Part shown: positions 1 to 7,592 of the stretch, piece by piece | Position numbering within the stretch: position 1 is the first letter of the stretch | Layout of the letters: every line of letters starts with the position of its first letter | Assembly: GCA_019747735.1 (NCBI GenBank) | Contig: JAIEQL010000021.1 | Location: 1-43,454, forward strand | DNA length: 43,454 bases | Direction: 5' to 3' | Source: Chthoniobacterales bacterium | GTDB taxonomy: Bacteria; Verrucomicrobiota; Verrucomicrobiia; Chthoniobacterales; UBA6821 | Position numbers and translations under genes: made by a program | The notes under the pieces: generated by a model | Told to the model about the DNA's origin: nothing | The model's database searches: none | The model's input: the letters and a program-made list of their open reading frames with translations, nothing else

Positions 1-3
1 TAA

Positions 4-79
4 GGGGTCATAGCTCAGTTGGTAGAGCGCCTCAATGGCATTGAGGAGGTCTGGGGTTCGAATCCCCATGGCTCCACCA
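4..79 (+). tRNA. tRNA-Ala (anticodon GGC)
   Basis: The sequence folds into a full cloverleaf. The acceptor GGGGTCA pairs with TGGCTCC, the D-arm is GCTC/GAGC, and the anticodon stem CCTCA/TGAGG encloses loop ATGGCAT with anticodon GGC. The T-arm is TGGGG-TTCGAAT-CCCCA, and a CCA end is encoded at 77-79. It decodes GCC/GCU alanine codons. It converges on the GT2-like gene, whose stop codon lies 9 bp further on. Confidence 0.97.
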
Positions 80-88
80 GAATTAGAA

Positions 89-841
89 TCACCCTACTCG
101 GGCTAGCACTGCCCGCGAAGCCTTGCTATATTTAAATTTCCACCAAGGTCCCAATAACCGCATGCTTGCAGGAGGAGCTTGGCGCCATGTTTTGTTGACC
201 TGCTCTTGCTTGGTGTTTGCTGGAATCAACGAAGTAGAAAAAGCAAGTGTATCGACTTTTTTTCCAGCTTGAAAAAGTCGCAACAACCATTCCGAAAAAA
301 TCATAGATCCTTCTTCGGGATTCAAAGCAAATTCTTCTCTTAAGAGCGAAGAGCGCACAAAGAGCGTGCTTGGAATTGGCTTTGAGCCAGTCGTCCAGAG
401 GTATTCTAAAAAAAGAGGAGTGACTATGGTTTGTTCATTTCCTTTTTCTTGAGCTGCTGCAATAAAAAGATCGACTTCAGGATGCGCTTGAAAAGCTTGT
501 TGCACGGCAGCAAGGGCTCCAGGAAGGTATTCCTCTTGAGGATTCAAAAATCCTATTACCTCCCCAGTAGCACGCTTTGTCGCACGAGATAAAAGCTCCT
601 GCTCATTGGTCACTTTCTCTTCGACAAGACGCAACGTATATTGCGGCTTATATTGAGCAAGAGCAGCTCCCTGAAAAAGCTTATTCCAAAGGCCAGTAAT
701 TCCGGCCGTATGGTGAAAGAGATGTTCGCTTTGAACTCCTGCCTGAGAAGCTAAAGAAGCTACTGCTTTGACGACAGGATCGTCGGCATCAGCAGCACCA
801 TGATGAAGAGTGATAATGGAAAAAGAAAGCGATGTAGTCAT
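89..841 (-). CDS. GT2-like glycosyltransferase family protein
   Basis: This 250-residue cytosolic protein opens with SFSIITLHHG (residues 6-15), a typical GT-A first strand. Residues 93-105 (GEVIGFLNPQEEY) lie where family 2 glycosyltransferases carry their DxD-type metal and sugar-nucleotide site, followed by the usual PGAL helix. Here the acidic motif is replaced by NPQEE, so catalytic activity is uncertain. No membrane segment is visible. The gene begins 5 bp after the stop of the upstream exonuclease gene on the same strand, so the two are probably co-transcribed. The acceptor and sugar cannot be inferred. A degenerate or specialised GT2 is the best reading. Confidence 0.6.
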   Translation of the reverse strand: MTTSLSFSIITLHHGAADADDPVVKAVASLASQAGVQSEHLFHHTAGITGLWNKLFQGAALAQYKPQYTLRLVEEKVTNEQELLSRATKRATGEVIGFLNPQEEYLPGALAAVQQAFQAHPEVDLFIAAAQEKGNEQTIVTPLFLEYLWTTGSKPIPSTLFVRSSLLREEFALNPEEGSMIFSEWLLRLFQAGKKVDTLAFSTSLIPANTKQEQVNKTWRQAPPASMRLLGPWWKFKYSKASRAVLARVG

Positions 842-846
842 AAGAA

Positions 847-1434
847 TTAACTAATCAAAACGGAAATAGGTTGCTGGGCAAGATTTCCTTTTTTAATAAG
901 ATGCAAAAGCAGAATCAAGGAGGCAAGAGCATCAGAGAGTGCCTCATGCCAATGAAAATCCGGAAGCCAAATTGCAAGTTGCGGCGTGAGTCCAAAATAA
1001 ATCATTAAATCAGAAAGCTGATAAGACGGGAGTCCAGGAACCATTTTGCGAGCAAGAATCAAGGTGTCAATCCATGGCCCAAAGCCATGGATGGGAAAAG
1101 CCTTTAAAAAGCGTTTCTCCGTCCCACGTCCATGAGCTACCAGGTAGCGCCCGCGCAGGTGCTGCTCAAAAGTTGGCCAAAGTGAAAGAAATGTTGGCGC
1201 CTCCCGCAATGCATTGTTCTGAAGATGATTTTCGCGTTGAACTCTCTCATCGATAGGCACCGTAACTTGTAAATAGGAACGAAAAAAAGTTTTTGGCAAA
1301 ATCGTCAGTCGCTCGAGCGAAGCCATTCCGACTTGAATGGGAAGCGCCCCTAACTCACCACGTTGCCCTGTTGATTCAAAATCGATGGCCACCATGGGGG
1401 ATTCTTCGATGGTCGCATAATTCATGAGAGACAC
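847..1434 (-). CDS. DnaQ-like 3'-5' exonuclease (DEDDh type)
   Basis: This 195-residue protein has the exonuclease I motif DFE (D18, E20). It also has AHGRGTEKRFL (100-110) in the second-motif position, WIDTLILAR (D123) in the third region, and HEALSDA (H163, D168) as the catalytic His-Asp pair. This matches stand-alone relatives of the DNA polymerase III epsilon subunit rather than the polymerase-bound form, as there is no clamp-binding tail. It would remove nucleotides from DNA or RNA 3' ends. The second-motif Asp is not obvious: T105/E106 sits there. It precedes the GT2-like gene by 5 bp. Confidence 0.72.
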   Translation of the reverse strand: MSLMNYATIEESPMVAIDFESTGQRGELGALPIQVGMASLERLTILPKTFFRSYLQVTVPIDERVQRENHLQNNALREAPTFLSLWPTFEQHLRGRYLVAHGRGTEKRFLKAFPIHGFGPWIDTLILARKMVPGLPSYQLSDLMIYFGLTPQLAIWLPDFHWHEALSDALASLILLLHLIKKGNLAQQPISVLIS

Positions 1435-1576
1435 TGTTTATTAGATTGAGAGCACCACTTAAGGTGATGAAAAGGTGAAGGTTTCGACCGCTTCGCGGAA
1501 TAAAAAAATTTGCCGAAGGGGAAGAATTAATTTCAACTTCAATTTTTCACTTCAACTGTCCCCTCTCCACGATGAC

Positions 1577-2620
1577 CTAAACTTGGCGCAACAACCTCTC
1601 CGTCGTTTCCCAATCAAGACAGGGATCAGTGATAGAAAGCCCATAACGCAATATTGAAGGATCCTCGGTTAATCTTTGATGACCACCTTCCAAATGGCTT
1701 TCCATCATAACTCCCACGATCTCTTGGCATCCAAGATGACGCTGTTTTAAAATGCTTTCCCAAACAAGTTGTTGTTGGATGAGGTTGCGTCCATTGGCAT
1801 GGCTACAATCGACAATGATGGAAGTGGAAAGCCCTGCTGCTTTTAACTGGGTGGTAGTATCAGCTATTTGGTTGGGCAAATAATTCACCCCCTGCCGCCC
1901 TCCCCTCAAGACAAGATGCCCATCGCTATTGCCGGTAGTACTTACAATACTTGTCATTCCCTCTTGATCAATACCTAGGAAACAATGCGGAATGCTCGAA
2001 GAATGCATGGCATTAATGGCCGCTTCAATATGTCCATCGGTTCCATTTTTAAATCCCACTGGCATCGAAAGCCCGCTAGCCATTTCACGGTGCGTTTGTG
2101 ATTCGGTCGTGCGTGCCCCAATAGCTGACCAGCTCACTAAATCAGCGATATATTGCGGCACAATAGGATCTAAAAATTCCGTTGCGGTGGGAAGTCCAAG
2201 CGCCCCTATCTTTAAAAGAAGAGAGCGGGCCAAGTGAATTCCTTCATCCATTTTTCCAGAATCATTAAGTTCAGGATCACTGATGAGTCCTTTCCAACCT
2301 ACTACGGTGCGTGGTTTTTCAAAATAGACACGCATGACAATAAAAAGCCGATCACTCAATTCCTGCGCAAGGGCCACAAGCCTTGCGGCATATTCAAGTG
2401 CCGAGCGAGGATCGTGAATAGAACAAGGCCCGACAATGACTAGCAGACGAGGATCTTCTCTCTTTAAAATTTGCCGAATGTTTTGGCGGAACAAAAGAAT
2501 TTGCTGAGCAACAGATGCTGAAATGGGAAATTTTTCTTTAACCTTCCAAGGAGCTGTTAATGGAGAAATGCTGCGCACACGTGTGTTTTCCACATCTTTT
2601 AAAAAAGAAGAAGAGGTCAT
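1577..2620 (-). CDS. aroF: 3-deoxy-7-phosphoheptulonate (DAHP) synthase, class I
   Basis: The enzyme condenses phosphoenolpyruvate with erythrose 4-phosphate as the first step of the shikimate pathway; aroK lies at the far end of this window. Family signatures are VGPCSIHDPRSALEYA near the N-terminus, MRVYFEKPRTVVGWKGL, a central GARTTESQTHREMASGL, VGFKNGTDG and, near the C-terminus, VDCSHANGRN. The start is placed at the second in-frame ATG, giving 347 residues, close to E. coli AroF/G/H. An upstream ATG at 2659 would add 13 hydrophobic residues with no counterpart in the family. Which amino acid feeds back on it (Phe/Tyr/Trp isozyme) cannot be told. No Shine-Dalgarno sequence is visible. 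Confidence 0.93.
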   Translation of the reverse strand: MTSSSFLKDVENTRVRSISPLTAPWKVKEKFPISASVAQQILLFRQNIRQILKREDPRLLVIVGPCSIHDPRSALEYAARLVALAQELSDRLFIVMRVYFEKPRTVVGWKGLISDPELNDSGKMDEGIHLARSLLLKIGALGLPTATEFLDPIVPQYIADLVSWSAIGARTTESQTHREMASGLSMPVGFKNGTDGHIEAAINAMHSSSIPHCFLGIDQEGMTSIVSTTGNSDGHLVLRGGRQGVNYLPNQIADTTTQLKAAGLSTSIIVDCSHANGRNLIQQQLVWESILKQRHLGCQEIVGVMMESHLEGGHQRLTEDPSILRYGLSITDPCLDWETTERLLRQV

Positions 2621-2704
2621 GGCACTAGAATAAATGATAAAGAGTGAAGGGTAAATCAACTTTCTGTCTTGGACAGCAAGGGTCTAATATGACACCATTC
2701 CGGA

Positions 2705-3193
2705 ATGCCTTCTTTTGATATTGTTTCAGAAATAGAACGAATGGAAATCGAAAACGCCGTGAATCAAGCACGCAAGGAGCTTGCCACTCGCTTTGATTTT
2801 AAAGGGAGTACGGCTGCTATTGAACACCCCAAGCCAGAAACCATTATCTTAACAGCGGAGGATAATAATAAATTAAAAGGATTACGCGAGGTGATGATTG
2901 GTAAGTTAGCTAAGCGCAATGTTGACTTACGCAACGTCGAACAAAAAACCCCTGACATCTCTCCGCTTGGTCATGCACGACAGGAGCTCTTGATCAAGCA
3001 AGGATTGGATGGGCCCAAGGCTAAAGAAATTACCACCGCCATTAAGGGAGAAAAATTTAAAGTACAATCTTCTCTTCAAGATCGTCACCTTCGTGTCTCT
3101 GGAACCAAGAGAGATGAGCTTCAAGATGTGATTGCTTTTTTGCGAGCTAGGGACTTTGGGATCGCTTTGAATTTTAAAAATTTTAGAGACTAA
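2705..3193 (+). CDS. yajQ: YajQ family nucleotide-binding protein
   Basis: The 162 residues are full length for the YajQ (UPF0234) family. It starts with the hallmark MPSFDIVSEIERMEIENAV and contains RFDFKGSTAAIE and a C-terminal VIAFLRARDFGIALNFKNFRD-type ending. Members have two ferredoxin-like domains and bind cyclic di-GMP or other nucleotides, acting as regulators in the cytosol. It is divergent from the DAHP synthase gene, with starts about 85 bp apart. A hairpin repeat (3202-3344) begins 8 bp after its stop codon. Confidence 0.93.
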   Translation: MPSFDIVSEIERMEIENAVNQARKELATRFDFKGSTAAIEHPKPETIILTAEDNNKLKGLREVMIGKLAKRNVDLRNVEQKTPDISPLGHARQELLIKQGLDGPKAKEITTAIKGEKFKVQSSLQDRHLRVSGTKRDELQDVIAFLRARDFGIALNFKNFRD

Positions 3194-3201
3194 CGTGACT
3201 G

Positions 3202-3344
3202 AGAGGGTGTCTTGAAAATGAATAAAATTGATGCAGTACCAGGAGCGAAGCGCACAGACCCGCAGTGTATATGGATATACTCGAGGACGCGAGCACTGGA
3301 GCGACGCCGTAATGCACAATTTTAGTCTTTTCAAGACACCCTCT
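3202..3344 (+). repeat. Hairpin repeat family, copy A
   Basis: This 143-bp element is bounded by perfect inverted ends AGAGGGTGTCTTGAAAA and TTTTCAAGACACCCTCT. The core carries GATGCAGTACCAGGAGCG and a palindromic apex GTATATGGATATAC. Near-identical copies lie at 34470-34613 and 36349-36491. Diverged relatives lie at 24352-24493, 4881-5015 (inverted) and 18124-18265 (inverted). It sits between yajQ and hpf, just after the yajQ stop. Confidence 0.9.
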
Positions 3345-3387
3345 GATACCACCACATTGGCAGCAACAGATTAACCAACCACCCACT

Positions 3388-3738
3388 ATGCAAATTCATT
3401 TAAGTCCTCGCCACATGACTCTTACGGCAGCCATTCATTCTTATGTCTGCGAAAAAGTGATGCACCTTGAAGAAATGGCTCCCACTCTCATCGCAGCTCA
3501 TATTGTTATTTTGCACGATGAGACAAAAAAGAAACGTTATGTAGTCAAAGTTCACCTAGCTCTTCCGGGCCCTGATATTCATGCAGAGGATGCAGAGGAT
3601 GATCTCTATGCTGCTATTGATTTAACTATTAACAAACTGACTCAGCAGTTACGTAAAAACAAAACGAAGCGTAGCGAATCCAAAAAACACAAATTACGCT
3701 TGGCCAAAGAAGCGATGAAGCGAGGTTTGAAAGAATAA
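3388..3738 (+). CDS. hpf: Ribosome hibernation promoting factor (HPF/RaiA family, short form)
   Basis: This 116-residue protein begins MQIHLSPRHMTLT, matching the first strand of the HPF/YfiA fold. It continues with a helix IHSYVCEKVMHLEEM, strands containing YVVKVHLALPG, and the characteristic HAEDAEDDLYAAIDLTINKL. The tail is strongly basic (KNKTKRSESKKHKLRL), suited to rRNA contact. Members bind in the 30S decoding region and silence ribosomes in stationary phase. It lacks the C-terminal dimerisation domain of long HPF, so it is a short HPF or YfiA-like protein. No Shine-Dalgarno is seen before the ATG. Confidence 0.88.
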   Translation: MQIHLSPRHMTLTAAIHSYVCEKVMHLEEMAPTLIAAHIVILHDETKKKRYVVKVHLALPGPDIHAEDAEDDLYAAIDLTINKLTQQLRKNKTKRSESKKHKLRLAKEAMKRGLKE

Positions 3739-3751
3739 ATACTAGCAGAAA

Positions 3752-3884
3752 TTGTCAGTTGCTGGTTCTGAACTTGTCAGAATTTGTTGACCGTTTTTTT
3801 TGAAAAGCTCGCCCTATTTTCTACCATTGGTCAGCGCTTCAAAAATAAAAGGAGAGAAGAGCGCGCAGCAACCGGCAACTGATA
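3752..3884. repeat. GTCAGTTGCTGGTT inverted repeat (CAGTTG family)
   Basis: Arms of about 15 bp (3753-3767 and 3870-3884, TGTCAGTTGCTGGTT against AACCGGCAACTGATA) face each other between hpf and scpA. Related GTTGTCAGTTGCC strings recur at 16623-16734, about 24806, 30602 and 36149. This looks like a dispersed intergenic hairpin family. The intervening sequence holds no recognisable gene. Confidence 0.5.
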
Positions 3885-3904
3885 ACTAAGCGCTCATCGC
3901 ACAC

Positions 3905-4678
3905 ATGACTTCCTTACATTCCCTAGAGGCAGCCCAGCAGGATTCCCTAACCTCAGAGTATAAGGTCAATCTCGAGGTCTTTGAGGGACCCCTCGATTTA
4001 CTTCTTTATTTAATCAAGAAAGAAGAAATTGCTATTTACGATATTTCCATCGAGCGCATCACCAAGCAGTACCTTGCCTTTATGGAAGCCTTCGAAGAGC
4101 TCAATATTGCTGTTGCTGGAGAGTTTGTGGTGATGGCCGCAAACCTACTTTACCTTAAAAGCCGCACCCTCCTTCCCCAAGACCAACAGATGCCTGAGGA
4201 AGAGGTAGAAGAAGATGATCCTCGTTGGGAACTCATTCGCCAACTTATCGAATACAAAAAATTTAAAGAAGCAGCTCTCCATTTACATAATCGAGAAGAA
4301 CTTCAAAAAATGCTTTTTCCACGCCCAGAAGCTGATTCCAACGCTTTTTCAGCAGCATCACAAGATCCTTTACTATTAAAAGAAGTCGGTATTTTTGACC
4401 TCATTAATGCTTTTCAAAAAGCGCTCACTCGTCTTTCTAGAAAGGAAACCACCACCGAGATTTTTGAAGAAAGCTTCACGGTTGCTGATCGCATGCAGCA
4501 CCTCATTCACCTTCTTGCACAAAATATCCCCGTAACGTTCGAGGAGCTTTTTTCTTCTTCAGCAACACGAACTGAACTAGTGGTGACGTTTCTCGCTATC
4601 TTGGAATTAATTCGCATGAAACAAGTCGTTGCTCGGCAAGAAGAGCAGTTTGGACAGATTTGGATTGAGCGGCGTTAG
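3905..4678 (+). CDS. scpA: Segregation and condensation protein A
   Basis: This 257-residue protein is the kleisin that bridges SMC heads with ScpB during chromosome compaction. The N-terminal SMC-binding region is clear: VNLEVFEGPLDLLLYLIKKE (about residues 21-40), followed by IYDISIERITKQYL and GEFVVMAANLLYLKSRTLLP. The middle is acidic and helical. The C-terminal winged-helix includes VTFEELFSS and VVTFLAILELIRMKQV. The partner scpB is not in this window. Start ATG 3905 puts the conserved VNLEVFEGPLDLL at the usual distance. Confidence 0.95.
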   Translation: MTSLHSLEAAQQDSLTSEYKVNLEVFEGPLDLLLYLIKKEEIAIYDISIERITKQYLAFMEAFEELNIAVAGEFVVMAANLLYLKSRTLLPQDQQMPEEEVEEDDPRWELIRQLIEYKKFKEAALHLHNREELQKMLFPRPEADSNAFSAASQDPLLLKEVGIFDLINAFQKALTRLSRKETTTEIFEESFTVADRMQHLIHLLAQNIPVTFEELFSSSATRTELVVTFLAILELIRMKQVVARQEEQFGQIWIERR

Positions 4679-4758
4679 AAAAACGAAAGTTATACCTTTG
4701 TCAGATGAATTTTAGGTTTTTTTACGCAGGAATTTTTGGGGGAAGGAAGCAGTCTGGG

Positions 4759-4853
4759 TTCCCGCCTTCGCGGGAACGACGTGTCAGAGAGTGCTGCTAC
4801 CGAGGTAACAGCACCGATGACAACCCTACGTCATTTCCGCGAAGGCAGGAATA
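4759..4853. repeat. REP-like CCCGCCTTCGCGGG pair
   Basis: A perfect hairpin TTCCCGCCTTCGCGGGAA (4759-4776) is followed by the inverted partner TACGTCATTTCCGCGAAGGCAGGAAT (about 4828-4852), a BIME-like pair. The same motif recurs at 18066-18083 and, degenerate, at 10424-10470. Together with the hairpin element at 4881-5015 it fills the 323-bp gap between scpA and the Rpn gene. Confidence 0.7.
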
Positions 4854-4880
4854 GCACCAAAAAGAACCAGTAAAAATTCC

Positions 4881-5015
4881 TAGAGCATATTAAACAATTC
4901 TGTAGCCGCTCATTGCGTCGGTGCTCTTTCCATCGAGTATTGGCTATACACTCCCTCGCTGTGCGCCTCAGCTCCTGGCACTGCATCGACTACAAAAATT
5001 TTTAATGATGCTCTA
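4881..5015 (-). repeat. Hairpin repeat family, copy E
   Basis: Read on the minus strand, this 135-bp copy has arms TAGAGCATCATTAAAAATT and AATTGTTTAATATGCTCTA, quite unlike copies A-C but still complementary to each other. It shares the core GATGCAGTGCCAGGAGC, apex GTATAGCCAATAC and GAGCACCGACG. Its end overlaps the stop codon of the Rpn nuclease gene (5002-5004). Its best match is copy F at 18124-18265. Confidence 0.88.
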
Positions 5016-5931
5016 ATTTTAAAATCCCTTCTACTTGTTCCAGCGGAAGTTTGGAAAGCTTAGCAATTTCAGCTATTGGCAAACCCAACTGATGCATGTT
5101 GAGAACAACTTCAGCCTTGCCTTCAACCTTGCCTTCAGCCTTGCCTTCAGCCTTCCCCTCACTGAAAGAAGATTCCAACGTGCTTCGAGACACTCTCATA
5201 TCGCCAATGTAACGATCATAAGCGGCCCGTTCTTCCTCAGAAAGATTGAGAAGAGTCAGCTGTTGTGAGGCTTCACGAATGCCTTGGGCTTTGAACTCAG
5301 GCTTCACTTCTGATTCCTTCAAAGCATAAATCCATTCATCAAGCGTATCACGCACATGGAGATCAAATCCGCTGACTTTGAGTACGTAATATTCTGGGAA
5401 CACATGAGAGAGCTGATTGACATTAGCTGGATAATGCTCTTTTTCTTTTTCACTCAACTGAAGCAAGTCTTTTTTGTGAATACCCTTAAAATGAGTAGTG
5501 CCATGGTAGATGTAATCTTCTCCCTGGCCTAAGTCGAAGTAGACAATATTGACAGAAATGACCCGTGGGATCACGCCATAGGAATCCCCTTCTTTGAGAT
5601 ACTCCACCACCACTTTGGAAACTCCATATAACATGCGTGAAAGGAAGTCCCACTGGCGTTCACACTGCACTTCAATAATCACCCGCTCTCCATTTCCTAG
5701 CTTGGCAAAAACATCAACACGATTTGATTTATCCTTAGAATGGCTTTTATTCGATTCGCTTTCTAGCAGTGACTCGATCTTCACAGTGGTGTGAAGCAGC
5801 TCCGATAAGAATCCTTCCAGAATGGGAAAATTAGCCTCTCGTCTCAAGAGCGTCTTAATGGCCCAATCAAACTGAACGAGCTTTTTCGCTTGGGGTTTCA
5901 TAGGACCCAGTACGCTACTAAATACTGTCAA
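5002..5931 (-). CDS. Rpn family PD-(D/E)XK nuclease / transposase-like protein
   Basis: This 309-residue protein has the PD-(D/E)XK core with D73 in RVDVFAKLGNGE and E87-x-Q89 in IIEVQ. An upstream DWAIKTLLRRE and a downstream FLSRMLYGVSKV are typical of the Rpn (recombination-promoting nuclease, formerly YhgA-like transposase) family. The C-terminal part contains four imperfect EGKA repeats (EGKAEGKAEGKVEGKAE), encoded by a 12-bp DNA repeat at about 5110-5160 that could vary in copy number. The last codons and stop lie inside hairpin copy E. An IS630-like MITE lies directly upstream. Such genes are usually multicopy accessory genes; this one looks intact. Confidence 0.85.
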   Translation of the reverse strand: MTVFSSVLGPMKPQAKKLVQFDWAIKTLLRREANFPILEGFLSELLHTTVKIESLLESESNKSHSKDKSNRVDVFAKLGNGERVIIEVQCERQWDFLSRMLYGVSKVVVEYLKEGDSYGVIPRVISVNIVYFDLGQGEDYIYHGTTHFKGIHKKDLLQLSEKEKEHYPANVNQLSHVFPEYYVLKVSGFDLHVRDTLDEWIYALKESEVKPEFKAQGIREASQQLTLLNLSEEERAAYDRYIGDMRVSRSTLESSFSEGKAEGKAEGKVEGKAEVVLNMHQLGLPIAEIAKLSKLPLEQVEGILKLEHH

Positions 5932-5967
5932 GAGATGTCAAATCGAATAGGAAAGCAATAGTCTTCA

Positions 5968-6140
5968 ACTATAGTGGATTAAATTGAAACGGGCGCGTTA
6001 GAAGCGCTGAAATTTTTTCTTAAGACAAGGCCGAAGAGTTTAGGCTATCCAAAGATAACCTGAAGGATGAGAACAGAGTCTTAAGGAAAAAGAGCAAGCT
6101 TATGATGTGCCCTTTTCAATTTAATCCGCTATAATATAGT
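5968..6140. mobile_element. IS630-like MITE
   Basis: This roughly 173-bp non-coding element has terminal inverted repeats. ACTATAGTGGATTAAATTGA at the left faces TCAATTTAATCCGCTATA at the right. Inside is a second inverted pair, TTCTTAAGAC/GTCTTAAGGAA. The TATAGTGGATTAAATT end resembles IS630/Tc1-mariner termini, inferred from memory of that family. It separates the Rpn gene from thiS and ends 2 bp from the thiS stop codon. No transposase is encoded. Confidence 0.65.
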
Positions 6141-6142
6141 GC

Positions 6143-6349
6143 CTACCCTCCCGCCACAACTTTTAGAAGTTCAAGACGGTCCCCTTCCCGCAACGGTGCT
6201 TTTTCTAGCTCCTGACGTAATAAGGCTAAGCCGTTTTGTTCCACAAGCACTGTAGATAAAGGCAACGAGAGTTCTTGCAGCAACTCTACAATAGAGCAAG
6301 CAGCGGTGGAATAAGACTCACCGTTGAGTTGAATAGAAAATGTTTTCAC
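6143..6349 (-). CDS. thiS: Sulfur carrier protein ThiS
   Basis: This 68-residue ubiquitin-like protein ends in the Gly-Gly that is adenylated and thiocarboxylated for thiazole synthesis (VVAGG at the C-terminus). It also has the family pattern KTFSIQLNGE at the start and ALLRQELEKAPLREGDRLELL before the tail. It starts 4 bp after thiH ends on the same strand, so the two are co-transcribed. The partners thiG and thiF are not in this window. Confidence 0.92.
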   Translation of the reverse strand: MKTFSIQLNGESYSTAACSIVELLQELSLPLSTVLVEQNGLALLRQELEKAPLREGDRLELLKVVAGG

Positions 6350-6353
6350 GTTT

Positions 6354-7484
6354 TTATTTTTTATTGCGCGTTGGTGTTAAAATTTCTCCCTCCCAATCCT
6401 TCCACACGGGCTCCAATCCAAGCTTGCGTAAGACTTCTGCTACCTCTTGAGAAGAGCGGTCATCGGCTATTTCAAATTGCTCTGTTGCTTTTGTTACTGG
6501 GCAACTCAGTGGGACCACTTTTCCTTTCAACCTCTGGTGATATTGATTGGCTCCTTGTCCAGTATACCCACCTGGTTCTGTATGACTTCCTGCACTCATC
6601 ATGGTCACTCCCAAAGGCGCTAGTGCATCACGCAAACAGGAAGACTCACGTGTACTCATGACTAGATGAATATGAGGAAAAGTGATGCGCAGCGCACAAA
6701 TTAGCTGCGTCAGGTCGCGGTCATTAAAGTCAAACCGTGGCTCAAAATTGCCAGCAGCAGGACGCAGACGCGGCAAACTGACAGAGAGTTGGGCTTTCCA
6801 GCAATGCCGCTGAAGGTAGAAAAGATGCACAGCTAGAGCCGATGCCTCGCTACGCCAATAGGAAAGACCAAAAAGAACCCCAACACCAAGCCGTCGAAAT
6901 CCCGCTTGGTAGGCTCTTTCTGGAGCTTCTAATCTCCATTCAAAATTTTTCTTGGGCCCTGCTGTATGGAGCTCGCGATACACATCACGATTATATGTTT
7001 CTTGGTAAACCACCAATCCTTCGCTACCAGCGGCTACGAGAGATCGATATTCTTTCTCTTCCATCGGTGCTACCTCTAAGGAAATACTGGGAAAAAGAGG
7101 AAGAAGACTCTGAACACAACGTTCTAAATAACCATTAGAAACAAATTTAGGATGCTCTCCGGCAACGAGCAAGAGATGGCGGAATCCTTCTTTAGCCAAA
7201 TAAGAGGCTTCGCAAGCCACTTGCTCAATATCTAGTGTCACCCGCGTAATGGGATTATCTCGAGAAAAACCACAATAAGCACAGGTATTAATGCATTCGT
7301 TGGATAAATAAAGAGGAGCAAACATCCTCATTGTTTTTCCAAAATAACGCCGCGTGATAGCAGCAGCCTGAACAGCGAGATGTTCTAACGCCTCATCAGT
7401 ACATGGTTCTAAGAGTCTTTGAAACTCCAGTAAGGAAGAGGATGGATGGTTGAGGCAGTCTGCTAGTTGGTGAGCAAAAGACAT
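6354..7484 (-). CDS. thiH: 2-iminoacetate synthase (tyrosine lyase)
   Basis: This 376-residue radical SAM enzyme cleaves tyrosine to dehydroglycine (2-iminoacetate) and p-cresol for the anaerobic-type thiazole branch of thiamin synthesis. The cluster motif CINTCAYCGF gives C64-x3-C68-x2-C71. Family features downstream include LLLVAGEHP, VYQETYNRDVY, LGVLFGLSYWRSEA, SLPRLRPAAG and the C-terminal MMSAGSHTEPGGYTG. Length matches E. coli ThiH. With thiS it forms a two-gene operon; the rest of the thiazole machinery must be elsewhere. Confidence 0.95.
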   Translation of the reverse strand: MSFAHQLADCLNHPSSSLLEFQRLLEPCTDEALEHLAVQAAAITRRYFGKTMRMFAPLYLSNECINTCAYCGFSRDNPITRVTLDIEQVACEASYLAKEGFRHLLLVAGEHPKFVSNGYLERCVQSLLPLFPSISLEVAPMEEKEYRSLVAAGSEGLVVYQETYNRDVYRELHTAGPKKNFEWRLEAPERAYQAGFRRLGVGVLFGLSYWRSEASALAVHLFYLQRHCWKAQLSVSLPRLRPAAGNFEPRFDFNDRDLTQLICALRITFPHIHLVMSTRESSCLRDALAPLGVTMMSAGSHTEPGGYTGQGANQYHQRLKGKVVPLSCPVTKATEQFEIADDRSSQEVAEVLRKLGLEPVWKDWEGEILTPTRNKK

Positions 7485-7592
7485 TGCAGTTTAAAATTTA
7501 CAGCGAGTAGGCCAACAGGTCAAAGTAAGGTCTTCGATAATAATTATGAAAAAAAGGATCAAACACATCATTTTTTGGTGAAGCTCTAATTT

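Noticed and set aside
1074..1657. Short plus-strand frames opposite the exonuclease and DAHP synthase genes
   Set aside because: They are antisense to clear genes, lack family resemblance and have no ribosome site.
2927..3386. Minus-strand open frames containing RVYPYTLRVCALRSWYCINF across hairpin copy A (similar frames at copies B and D)
   Set aside because: The same peptide arises wherever the noncoding hairpin repeat occurs, and the frames run into unrelated flanks. It is a by-product of the repeat, not a gene family.
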